A DNA stretch of 64,000 nucleotides from Nocardia sp. NBC_01730 (GTDB lineage Bacteria > Actinomycetota > Actinomycetes > Mycobacteriales > Mycobacteriaceae): positions 6,200,001-6,264,000 of the forward strand of contig NZ_CP109162.1 of assembly GCF_035920445.1 (NCBI RefSeq), given 5' to 3'. A program made the position numbers and the translations under genes. Positions within the stretch are counted from its first letter, which is position 1. Every line of letters starts with the position of its first letter. Below, one piece after another: positions 17,951 through 24,464 of the stretch. A model generated the notes under the pieces. That model saw only the letters and a program-made list of their open reading frames with translations. It searched no databases and was not told the origin of the DNA.

Positions 17951-18427
17951 GTGGGAGTTTCGCCGGACACCCCGGTCCCCTCGGACGCCGAGATGGTGCG
18001 TGCCGCCATCGATGCGGCGGCTGCCGCCGGGGATCGTGACGTACCGGTGGGCGCGGTCGTATTCGATTCGGCAGGAAGGGAACTCGCGCGCGCGGCGAAT
18101 GCCCGCGAAGCACTCGGTGACCCGACCGCGCACGCGGAGATCCTCGCGCTGCGCCGGGCCGCCGAAGTTCTCGGCGACGGCTGGCGGCTGGCGGGGACGA
18201 CCCTCGCGGTGACACTGGAGCCGTGCACCATGTGCGCGGGCGCGCTGGTGCTCGCCAGGGTCGGCCGCTTGGTCTTCGGCGCGTGGGAGCCGAAAACCGG
18301 CGCCGTCGGCTCCCTCTGGGACGTGGTTCGGGACCGTCGGCTGAACCACCGGCCAGAGGTGCGCGGGGGAGTGCTCGAAGCGGAGTGCGCCGCGCTGCTC
18401 GACGAATTCTTCCGCACCCAGCGCTGA
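17951..18427 (+). CDS. tadA: tRNA-specific adenosine deaminase
   Basis: A 158-residue zinc deaminase. The HAE motif (PTAHAEILALR) supplies the zinc ligand and the proton-shuttling Glu, and PCTMC (EPCTMCAGAL) supplies the two Cys ligands. It converts A34 to inosine in tRNA-Arg(ACG), which is present at 2208-2280. GTG start, coupled to the acidic partner gene; tRNA-Ser(CGA) lies 141 bp downstream. Confidence 0.92.
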   Translation: MGVSPDTPVPSDAEMVRAAIDAAAAAGDRDVPVGAVVFDSAGRELARAANAREALGDPTAHAEILALRRAAEVLGDGWRLAGTTLAVTLEPCTMCAGALVLARVGRLVFGAWEPKTGAVGSLWDVVRDRRLNHRPEVRGGVLEAECAALLDEFFRTQR

Positions 18428-18568
18428 GCTCCAGGGTGTCCAGACCTATGCCGCACCGAGCCTCGGTGAGATCGCTCCGCCACCGGCCGTCAGAACGGGA
18501 CACCGAACGGTCAGCCCAGCTCTCGAGCCGATTTAACGATCCGGCAACGGTCCGGTATGGTTGTCGGC

Positions 18569-18656
18569 GGTGGCGTGTCCGAGCGGCCTAAGGAGCACGC
18601 CTCGAAAGCGTGTGAGGGGTAACCCCCCTCCGAGGGTTCAAATCCCTCCGCCACCG
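18569..18656 (+). tRNA. tRNA-Ser(CGA)
   Basis: The acceptor GGTGGCG pairs with CGCCACC, discriminator G. The anticodon loop is CT-CGA-AA between CACGC and GCGTG. A long variable arm (TGAGGGGTAACCCCCCTC) and T-loop GGTTCAAATCC follow. It reads UCG; CCA is not encoded. A hairpin terminator follows at once. Confidence 0.97.
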
Positions 18657-18662
18657 CATACG

Positions 18663-18690
18663 CCCTTCACCTGTTCGCGCAGGTGAGGGG
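18663..18690 (+). terminator. Terminator of tRNA-Ser(CGA)
   Basis: Stem CCCTTCACCTG/CAGGTGAGGGG (one G-U pair) with a 6-nt loop, followed by CTATTTCTCC. It sits 6 bp after the tRNA. Confidence 0.75.
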
Positions 18691-18822
18691 CTATTTCTCC
18701 TCTGGTAGTAGGGATTTGGTCTTGGCCGTGTCGGCCGGTCGACACGTGACACGACCGAACAACAACGCCTCCCTGAATCCGTGAGTGAAACGGTCCAGGT
18801 AGACCGGATTCGGCCGTCGTGG

Positions 18823-19617
18823 TCAGGATGGGTGCTGCGCGCAGGAGGGTTGTGCCCCGTCCGGGACCGGCACGGCCTGTCTGCTCTGGGCCGGAAGGCT
18901 GGCGGCGATGCCGTTGAGCACGTGGTCGAGCCCGTACCGGAAGCGCGCCTCCGGGGGTAGATGCGGGATCCGTGCCTGCCTGATCGAACGATTGAACATC
19001 GGGTACTGTCCGCAGGCGACGATCCGTGCGACATACGGTCCGACGTAACCACTCATCCACTGGGCCATGTCCATGCCTGTGCGGCGGGCTTCTTCCAGCC
19101 ATCCGATCTCCCGGTGGACGGCGCTGTGGGCGTAATCGCTGACCATCCCGACCAGGCTGGCGATTTCGTCGATGTCCAGCCCGAAGCCGTCGAGTGCGGA
19201 CATTGCGAATTCCTGCACGCGCAAGGAGTTCGGCCCCAGGGTGGGGCGCCGATTGGCGAGGGTGATCTGCCAGGGGTGACGCAACCCAACCGCGCGGGTT
19301 TCCTCAGCGACGAGCGACAGGTCGCTGCGCCAGTCTCCGCTCGGCCGTGCGGGGAGGTCGATCTCGCCTAGGGCGGCGTCGATCATCAGGTCGACCAAGT
19401 CGTCGCGGCTGGTTACATATCGGTACAGCGACATGGCGCCGGTGCCGAGTTCTACAGCGATCCGCCGCATCGTCGCGGCATCCAAACCCTCCACGTCGGC
19501 GACCTTGACGGCAGCCTCGATGATCTTGGCCCGACTGTAGCCCGGCCGACGCCCCGGACCGGACCGCTCCAACTCCTCCGGGCGCATCCAGATTGTCGTG
19601 TTCTCGTGACTGGACAT
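18823..19617 (-). CDS. TetR-family repressor (TetR_C type) of the adjacent redox operon
   Basis: A 264-residue regulator from ATG 19617, preceded by AAGGGGAAG. The N-terminal helix-turn-helix runs over GYSRAKIIEAAVKVADVEGL, MRRIAVELGTGAMSLYRYV and SRDDLVDLMIDAALGE. The C-terminal all-helical domain (YGLDHVLNGIAASLP near the end) is of the TetR_C_1 type. It diverges from the SnoaL/FMN-reductase/F420-oxidoreductase genes, and the 97-bp gap holds two related palindromes. It should repress itself and that operon and release on binding a small molecule. The ligand is unknown. Confidence 0.88.
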   Translation of the reverse strand: MSSHENTTIWMRPEELERSGPGRRPGYSRAKIIEAAVKVADVEGLDAATMRRIAVELGTGAMSLYRYVTSRDDLVDLMIDAALGEIDLPARPSGDWRSDLSLVAEETRAVGLRHPWQITLANRRPTLGPNSLRVQEFAMSALDGFGLDIDEIASLVGMVSDYAHSAVHREIGWLEEARRTGMDMAQWMSGYVGPYVARIVACGQYPMFNRSIRQARIPHLPPEARFRYGLDHVLNGIAASLPAQSRQAVPVPDGAQPSCAQHPS

Positions 19618-19633
19618 GCACTTCCCCTTTCTT

Positions 19634-19687
19634 GCGTACAGGGTACTTGAATTACCGAAGCCAATTAGAGTACGCTGTACTCGAATT
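19634..19687. promoter_or_regulatory. Tandem TetR operators between divergent genes
   Basis: Operator 2 (19663-19687) is a palindrome: GAGTAC-gct-GTACTC with a further AATT on each side. Operator 1 (19634-19653) is a weaker version, GTAC-agg-GTAC followed by TTGAATT. The centres are 34 bp apart. A plausible -35 TTGAAT (19647-19652) and -10 TACGCT (19671-19676) for the rightward operon place the -10 inside operator 2, so binding would block polymerase. Promoter boxes are inference. Confidence 0.75.
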
Positions 19688-19714
19688 GATGATCGGCGGA
19701 CGAAGGGATGGGAA

Positions 19715-20146
19715 ATGGATGTGCGACCTACTTTGAGCGATCCAGAGGGTGGTGTGCGGGCGCATGAGGTGGCAGCCGGGTTTGCCGCCGGATTGCAGCG
19801 GGCCGGCGACGCCGACGGGTACGACTCCGACTTCGCGGCAGATGTGTTGTGGGGCAGCCCTTTCGGGGCAAGTGTGGCCGGATATGCTGAGCTGAATGCG
19901 CTCCACCACCGACTGATGGCGGCGAACGTCGCACCCCCGTCGCGATTCGAGGTGGTCGCCGCACTGACCCCCGCGCCCGGTGTCGTGGTAACGCAGATTC
20001 GCAGGCAGGCGGCCGATACCGAGGGGTTCTCGGAGATGGCGATGTACGTGCTGGTCGAACGTGGCGGGCGGTGGTGGCTGGCGGCAGCGCAGAACACTCC
20101 CGTCGGGGTGTCGCCGCTGCAGCGCGAAGCAGCCGCCAGCTCCTGA
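19715..20146 (+). CDS. SnoaL-like (SgcJ/EcaC-type) NTF2-fold protein
   Basis: A 143-residue protein with the SnoaL/NTF2-like pattern: DGYDSDFAADVLWGSPFGASVAGYAELNALHHRL, then TQIRRQA and VLVERGGRWWLAAAQNTPV. Members are small enzymes or ligand-binding proteins in redox and natural-product pathways. ATG 19715 with purine-rich GAAGGGATGGG upstream. First gene of the operon facing the TetR gene. The exact reaction is unknown. Confidence 0.75.
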   Translation: MDVRPTLSDPEGGVRAHEVAAGFAAGLQRAGDADGYDSDFAADVLWGSPFGASVAGYAELNALHHRLMAANVAPPSRFEVVAALTPAPGVVVTQIRRQAADTEGFSEMAMYVLVERGGRWWLAAAQNTPVGVSPLQREAAASS

Positions 20147-20272
20147 TGATCCTCGAGCGCCAAGTCGCCGGCCTTCTCCCCGGCATCGCGGCGCCGTGAG
20201 CGGTGCACAGCCGCCAGCGTCCCTGCCTGCGTCAAGGCGGGCCGTATTCGCCTCGAAAGAAGGAACACCGAT

Positions 20273-20860
20273 ATGTCCCCCGGCACTGTGAGACTGGCCA
20301 TCGTCATCGGAAGCGTCCGCGAAGGACGCTTCGCTCCCATCGTGGCCGCCTGGTTCATAGCCCAGGCTCGGCAGCGCGGCGATCTCGAGATCGACGTCAT
20401 CGACTTGGCCGAGATCCCGCTCGGGTCGACCGCGCCATCCACGTCGCCGCCGGTGCACGTGCGGCAGGCGCTCGATCAGTTGACTCCGCGCCTCGCCGAC
20501 GCCGACGCCTTCGTTGTAGTGACCCCGGAGTACAACCACAGCTACCCGGCAGCCTTGAAGAACGCTATCGATTGGCATGGCCCGCAGTTCCACGCCAAGC
20601 CGGTCGCCTTCGTCTCCTACGGCGGCATGTCCGGTGGTCTGCGCGCCGTGGAACACCTGCGTATGGTCTTCGCCGAATTGCACGCCGTAACCACCCGGGA
20701 CACGGTCAGTTTCCACGGCGCGTGGCAGCAGTTCGACCAACAGGGAGAACTCAAAGAGCCCGAAGCTGCCGCCACTGCGGCCAAAACCATGCTGGACCAG
20801 CTCATCTGGTGGGCTCACGCGCTGCGGGACGCCAAAGCCACTCGGCCCTACGTCGCCTGA
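20273..20860 (+). CDS. NADPH-dependent FMN reductase
   Basis: A 195-residue flavodoxin-fold reductase. [13 protein letters not shown] binds the FMN phosphate, [18 protein letters not shown] contacts the flavin, and [16 protein letters not shown] is a further family landmark. It probably reduces FMN or quinones with NADPH. It lies 126 bp after the SnoaL gene and 19 bp before the F420-type oxidoreductase. A 49-bp decayed copy of its middle part sits inverted at 23032-23080. Confidence 0.9.
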   Translation: MSPGTVRLAIVIGSVREGRFAPIVAAWFIAQARQRGDLEIDVIDLAEIPLGSTAPSTSPPVHVRQALDQLTPRLADADAFVVVTPEYNHSYPAALKNAIDWHGPQFHAKPVAFVSYGGMSGGLRAVEHLRMVFAELHAVTTRDTVSFHGAWQQFDQQGELKEPEAAATAAKTMLDQLIWWAHALRDAKATRPYVA

Positions 20861-20879
20861 ACACGAAGGAACGATCACC

Positions 20880-21317
20880 ATGCCACTGACCGGCGAGTAT
20901 GAACGCGGCACCATGGATTGGGCTGCGAATCAGGCCGAACGAATAATGGAATCCGGTGGCACGGAAGGTATGACGGCAATGGGCATGCCGGTCATCCTGC
21001 TGACCACCATCGGCAACAAGACCGGCAAACTACGCAAAACCCCCTTGATGCGGGTTGAGTACAAAGGTGAATACGCTGTGGTTGCGTCACTGGCCGGAGC
21101 GCCCAACCATCCGGTCTGGTACTACAACATCATCGCCGACCCGCACGTCGAGTTGCAGGACGGCACCGTCGCTAATGACTACACCGCTCGCGAAGTTTTC
21201 GGTGAGGAGAAGGCACTGTGGTGGAGGCGCGCCGTCGCGGCGTACCCGCCGTACGCCGACTATCAGAGCAAGACCACCCGTCAGATCCCGGTCTTCGTCC
21301 TGACCCCACGCTGGTGA
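20880..21317 (+). CDS. Deazaflavin (F420)-dependent nitroreductase-family oxidoreductase
   Basis: A 145-residue protein of the DDN family of split-barrel flavin/F420 enzymes. Signatures are [56 protein letters not shown] and the end [13 protein letters not shown]. Actinobacterial members use reduced coenzyme F420 to reduce quinones and nitro compounds. Last gene of the TetR-controlled set, which would then be a xenobiotic or oxidative-stress operon. The substrate is unknown. Confidence 0.88.
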   Translation: MPLTGEYERGTMDWAANQAERIMESGGTEGMTAMGMPVILLTTIGNKTGKLRKTPLMRVEYKGEYAVVASLAGAPNHPVWYYNIIADPHVELQDGTVANDYTAREVFGEEKALWWRRAVAAYPPYADYQSKTTRQIPVFVLTPRW

Positions 21318-21382
21318 AGGCTCGCTCACCTCTCGGCCTGGGCGGTGGCGCTGGTAGCCGAACGCTGTGAGCATTCAGGAGT

Positions 21383-21856
21383 TCAGCTCGCTACAGCGGC
21401 GGCGAAGAGGCACCCAACCGCGACGGCTTGCAGGGTCGTGCGGGGGATGGAGACGCTTTCCCACTTCCGTTGGAGCATTCTGATGTCACCGAGGGTCTCG
21501 CCCCTCAGGGCCGCTTCGGTCATCGCACGGTTGATGGGGGCATTGATCCGCAGGTAGATGCCGAGCCAAGCCAGTAGAGCGGTGAGAGCCACGCTGTCGA
21601 GCACGATCGTCTCGAGGTTTTCCTGCATGATGGCCACTAGCGTGGCCGCTCCCGCCGCGACTGTGCCTCCTATGCCTGGTATCACGAGTCTTCGGTCGCC
21701 GTATAGATGGACGAACCCGCTCAAGACGCCGAGAGCACGGTCGTCGAGGTGGGTCAACGCGGGGCGAAGTACGGTGGCGGCGAAGGTGTCGGATCCGTAG
21801 ATGACGGCGGTTCCCATGATCGCGATGGCGGTGAGGATGGCGTGCGCTGTACCCAC
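21383..21856 (-). CDS. DUF1772 (anthrone oxygenase-like) membrane protein
   Basis: A 157-residue protein with four hydrophobic segments. DUF1772 traits are the N-terminal GTAVIYGSDTFAATVLRPAL, the central VIPGIGGTVAAGAATL, and the motif LRINAPINRAM followed by RKWESVSIPRTTLQAVA. Fungal relatives oxidise anthrones; bacterial functions are unknown. It is convergent with the oxidoreductase operon. Confidence 0.8.
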   Translation of the reverse strand: MGTAHAILTAIAIMGTAVIYGSDTFAATVLRPALTHLDDRALGVLSGFVHLYGDRRLVIPGIGGTVAAGAATLVAIMQENLETIVLDSVALTALLAWLGIYLRINAPINRAMTEAALRGETLGDIRMLQRKWESVSIPRTTLQAVAVGCLFAAAVAS

Positions 21857-21899
21857 GAGGTCTCCATTCTTCGAACCGTCCCCGAGTTCGATGCCGGCT

Positions 21900-22200
21900 T
21901 TATGGTTGAGACATCGCCGGCTGGGACGTCGCGATCTGAGCGTAGTAGGCGGCTTCGAACTCCTCGGGCCGGGTGTGGTCGAGGAGGCTGTGCAGGCGCC
22001 GGTTGTTTCGGCCGGAATCGGCGGCGTAGTTGTACCATCCCCGCAGGACAGGGTTGACCTGCCGAAGCGGGTAGGTGAGGGTTCGATGTTTGTTGCGGTG
22101 CGTCAATTTCCAGACCTTGCTGGTCTCCGATGTCAGTGACCTCCTCGGCGGTCAGGGGAGGCGAACCGCTTGCTGCTGCCCGGTTTGAGCCGCCTATCGG
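21900..22200 (-). pseudogene. Chimeric scar: group II intron maturase end joined to an IS3-type transposase end
   Basis: On the minus strand, 22106-22020 reads RHRTLTYPLRQ-like residues followed by VNPVLRGWYNYAAD, the hallmark of the group II intron maturase X-domain. In the same frame, 22010-21936 then reads NNRRLHSLLDHTRPEEFEAAYYAQ-like residues (given in parts: NNRRLHSLLDHTRP, then EEFEAAYYAQ). That is the typical C-terminus of IS3-group integrase-type transposases. Further upstream, a frame around 22190-22230 contains EAEAVLAPIG, also reminiscent of a group II reverse transcriptase. No intact reverse transcriptase, transposase or terminal repeats remain. Confidence 0.65.
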
Positions 22201-22320
22201 TGCGAGCACCGCCTCGGCCTCGTCCCCACAGCGTTTCGGCATCTTCAACGAATTCCTGGCGCAGGATACTAGGACTGTAGCATTCTGTACACCACGTAGC
22301 AGTTTGAGTAGCCTGGGGGT

Positions 22321-22572
22321 ATGAAAACGATCCAGCAACGCGACCTCCGCAACGACAGCGGCAAGGTCCTCGCCGCTGTCGAAGCCGGCGAGAGCTTCAC
22401 TATCACCCGTAATGGCAAACCTGTCGCCGAACTCAAGCCCCTGACACGGCAAACCTTCGTGCCCATCGCCGAACTCGCCCGCACCAGCACCCACCTCCCG
22501 CGTATCGACTACAACGAGTGGCGTGCCGACATGGATGCGATGATCGACCAGGAGATCCCTGGCCGTGAATGA
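22321..22572 (+). CDS. Phd/YefM-type antitoxin
   Basis: An 83-residue antitoxin with the Phd fold: MKTIQQRDLRNDSGKVLAAVEAGESFTITRNGKPVAEL is the DNA-binding N-terminal half (written here as family pattern IQQRDLRNDSGKVL plus TRNGKPVAEL). A flexible acidic C-terminus would wrap the toxin. It overlaps the toxin gene by 8 bp, the usual arrangement. GTAGC occurs three times in the 65 bp upstream and may mark autoregulation; this is weak. Confidence 0.88.
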   Translation: MKTIQQRDLRNDSGKVLAAVEAGESFTITRNGKPVAELKPLTRQTFVPIAELARTSTHLPRIDYNEWRADMDAMIDQEIPGRE

Positions 22573-22978
22573 ACCCACCAGTCCCCGGCACGTGCTGCTC
22601 GACACATCAATCCTTATCGATTACCCCGAGGTGCAATCAGCGCTGCCCGATGAAGCGGAAGCCGCCATCAGTGCGATAAGCCTTGCCGAACTCGCCGCGG
22701 GACTGCACTCCACCAAAGATCCGATGAAACAAGCCCGACGCCAACTCCAGTTTCAGTGGGTCGCGAAATCGTTCAATCCACTCGCGTTCGACGCCGAGAC
22801 GGCCAACGTGTATGGGTCATTGGCTTTTCTCCTCGAGCGGATCGGGCGTAAACCCCGAGGACGAGTGGCCGACCTCCAGATAGCAGCTACGGCAGTCCAG
22901 CACAGCTTGCCGCTGTACACCCGCAACCCTGACGACTTCAAGGGGCTTGGACCGCTGCTGAACGCCGTCGCGGTGTAA
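22565..22978 (+). CDS. vapC: PIN-domain (VapC-type) ribonuclease toxin
   Basis: A 137-residue PIN toxin from GTG 22565. The acidic residues expected for the active site are visible: Asp in LLDTSILID, Glu in ISLAELAAG, Asp in RVADLQIAATA, and the terminal YTRNPDDFKGL. It would cleave RNA (for VapCs often initiator tRNA or rRNA) when freed from the antitoxin. The module lies between mobile-element remnants and a decayed reductase fragment, suggesting horizontal arrival. Confidence 0.88.
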   Translation: MNEPTSPRHVLLDTSILIDYPEVQSALPDEAEAAISAISLAELAAGLHSTKDPMKQARRQLQFQWVAKSFNPLAFDAETANVYGSLAFLLERIGRKPRGRVADLQIAATAVQHSLPLYTRNPDDFKGLGPLLNAVAV

Positions 22979-23031
22979 GACGGGCGCAGGGCGGCGGACG
23001 GCCGGTTCGGTGGGCGCAACGGGACCGCATC

Positions 23032-23080
23032 CCGGGGTCGCTACAACGAAGGCATCGGCTGCGGCCAGGTGCGGAGTCAA
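23032..23080 (-). pseudogene. 49-bp remnant of an FMN reductase gene
   Basis: Read on the minus strand, this stretch gives LTPHLAAADAFVVATPG. It matches [17 protein letters not shown] in the intact FMN reductase at 20273-20860, with roughly 85 percent of bases identical by eye across 49 positions. Nothing else of the gene remains on either side. It is inverted relative to the intact copy. Confidence 0.6.
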
Positions 23081-23166
23081 CGGTCATCGCCTTCGAACGT
23101 GAGAAGCTCTCAGCGCGGTGAATCACTTGCCGGAGATCGAAAACCTCGGTTCGCAGCGGAAATTCG

Positions 23167-23454
23167 TTAGCGGTGTTCGTCTTTGCGCAGCACGACGGTG
23201 TGGCGGTCCAGGTCGACGCCGAGCAGCGGTGGCGCACCGTGGTCCTGCTCGTCGCGCAGCATGGAGATCGATTCGCGGTGGTCGAGTTCCATGCGTTTGG
23301 TGCTGTAGAGCAGCGCGGTGAACTCGTCGGTGAACGTGCCCGAGAGTGGGGTGCGGCGCCGCCTGCGGCGCTTGTTGACGGTCAGCTCGTAGACCGCGAC
23401 GAGCACGAGGAGGATCACCCAACCTGGAATCGACGACTGCAATACCGACGCCAT
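23167..23454 (-). CDS. DUF6191-type small membrane-anchored protein
   Basis: A 95-residue protein from ATG 23454. One N-terminal TM helix (IPGWVILLVLVAVYELTV) is followed by the basic stretch NKRRRRRRTPLSGTFTDEF and then ALLYSTKRMELDHRES, LLRDEQDHGAPP and VDLDRHTVVL. This matches an actinobacterial family of small proteins annotated as DUF6191, with no known function. It diverges from the small-protein array at 23656. Confidence 0.65.
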   Translation of the reverse strand: MASVLQSSIPGWVILLVLVAVYELTVNKRRRRRRTPLSGTFTDEFTALLYSTKRMELDHRESISMLRDEQDHGAPPLLGVDLDRHTVVLRKDEHR

Positions 23455-23655
23455 GCCACCCGAAAGTACCAGGGACGGGGCGAACGGCCGCGCTCCCGAC
23501 ATCCGAACCGGTTGGTCGGCGAGCCGAGAATCCCCCCGCATACGGCGGATATTCGGCGAAATCGGGGGTATACGCCGGATACGGAAGTGCGGAAAGGACG
23601 CGATGTCATAATGCGCCGTAGAACAGTCCGCGCGGGAACGATGCGCGAGAGAAAC

Positions 23656-23856
23656 ATGAGAATCGGAAGTGTAATCGTCTTGGTCTGGCTGCTGATCGGC
23701 GTGGTCGCCGCCGCGCAGCGCCACTACTTCGACAGCGGCCCGGTCAACTGCGCCGGTGTGGGCACCGTCGCTGTCACCGTCATCGCAGGTCCGCTGAACT
23801 ATATGGGCGTGAACCCGAAGATTGCGGATTGCAATGTGCCGCAACCGAGTCCGTAG
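23656..23856 (+). CDS. Small membrane protein, copy 1 of a tandem family
   Basis: A 66-residue protein: an N-terminal TM helix (RIGSVIVLVWLLIGVVAAA), then QRHYFDSGPVNCAGVGTVAV, and a second hydrophobic part ending GPLNYMGVNPKIADCNVPQP. Two Cys are placed to form a disulfide or ligand pair. ATG 23656 is chosen; ATG 23641 is equally weak in SD. Similar short proteins are common in actinobacteria, but I know no function. It is the first of three tandem copies. Confidence 0.7.
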   Translation: MRIGSVIVLVWLLIGVVAAAQRHYFDSGPVNCAGVGTVAVTVIAGPLNYMGVNPKIADCNVPQPSP

Positions 23857-23928
23857 TACGGCAGAGTGACCTCGGCGGCCGGGCGGATTCCGCTCGGCCG
23901 CCTGCGCAAAACATGGGCCGCTCGACGA

Positions 23929-24063
23929 GGGCCGGCGACGCTACTTCGGCCGTAGCCCGGTGACTACGCCCCGCTACGCAGCACTGTGCTCGCGGCGCCG
24001 GTCGACTACGTCGGGATGAACCCGAAGGTCGCCGGCGGACACGTTCCGCGGCCACGCCAGTAG
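23929..24063 (+). pseudogene. Decayed middle copy of the small membrane protein
   Basis: The reading RYFGRSPVT near 23939 corresponds to RHYFDSGPV in the intact copies. VDYVGMNPKVAGGHVPRPRQ then stop at 24061-24063 corresponds to LNYMGVNPK...VPQPSP. The two parts are in different frames (77 bp apart from CGC to ATG), and the TM region is not recognisable. It is a frameshifted duplicate. Confidence 0.65.
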
Positions 24064-24126
24064 CGGCGGGGTAACCAACCTGCATCCGGGTATCCAGCCA
24101 TGGCAAGCACGGAAGGGAGCGATGAG

Positions 24127-24375
24127 ATGCGCGACCATGGAACTCACAGGCGTGCCGCACGCGGAACGGGTACCCGACTTGTCGGGTTCGTGCTGATGAT
24201 CTGGCTGGCCGTCGGGCTGCTCGCCGCCGGTCAGCGCCATTACTTCGACAGCGGCCCGATTATCGACTGTGCGGGATGGGGCACGATCGCCGTGACGGCG
24301 CTCGCTGGCCCGCTCAACTACACGGGCATGAATCCGAAGGTCGGCGACTGCGAGCTTCCGGAGCCCAGCCAGTAG
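24127..24375 (+). CDS. Small membrane protein, copy 3 of the tandem family
   Basis: An 82-residue protein from ATG 24127, with GGAAGGGAG 7 nt upstream. Basic N-terminus, TM helix (LVGFVLMIWLAVGLLAAG), then QRHYFDSGPIIDCAGWGTIAV, GPLNYTGMNPKVGDCELP. It shares QRHYFDSGP and GPLNYxGxNPK with copy 1 and keeps both Cys. It is convergent with the MMPL gene across a strong bidirectional terminator. Confidence 0.75.
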   Translation: MRDHGTHRRAARGTGTRLVGFVLMIWLAVGLLAAGQRHYFDSGPIIDCAGWGTIAVTALAGPLNYTGMNPKVGDCELPEPSQ

Positions 24376-24411
24376 CCGAACGAATGCCCACGAACTCGAG
24401 AACCGGAAACG

Positions 24412-24452
24412 CGCTCGGCCCCGCACCCGAAATCGGGATGCGGGGCCGAGCG
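24412..24452. terminator. Bidirectional terminator
   Basis: Stem CGCTCGGCCCCGCA/TGCGGGGCCGAGCG (14 bp) with further inner pairing, followed by GCGGTTTT on the plus strand. It lies between the convergent small membrane protein and MMPL genes. Confidence 0.85.
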
Positions 24453-24464
24453 GCGGTTTTCGGA

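Noticed and set aside
18823..20442. A single 539-codon minus-strand gene
   Set aside because: The first half is antisense to the SnoaL gene and crosses the operator region. The TetR protein begins at ATG 19617 with its own SD.
21900..23080. An intact insertion sequence or integrative element around the TA module
   Set aside because: No complete transposase or integrase, terminal inverted repeats or target-site duplications could be found, only fragments.
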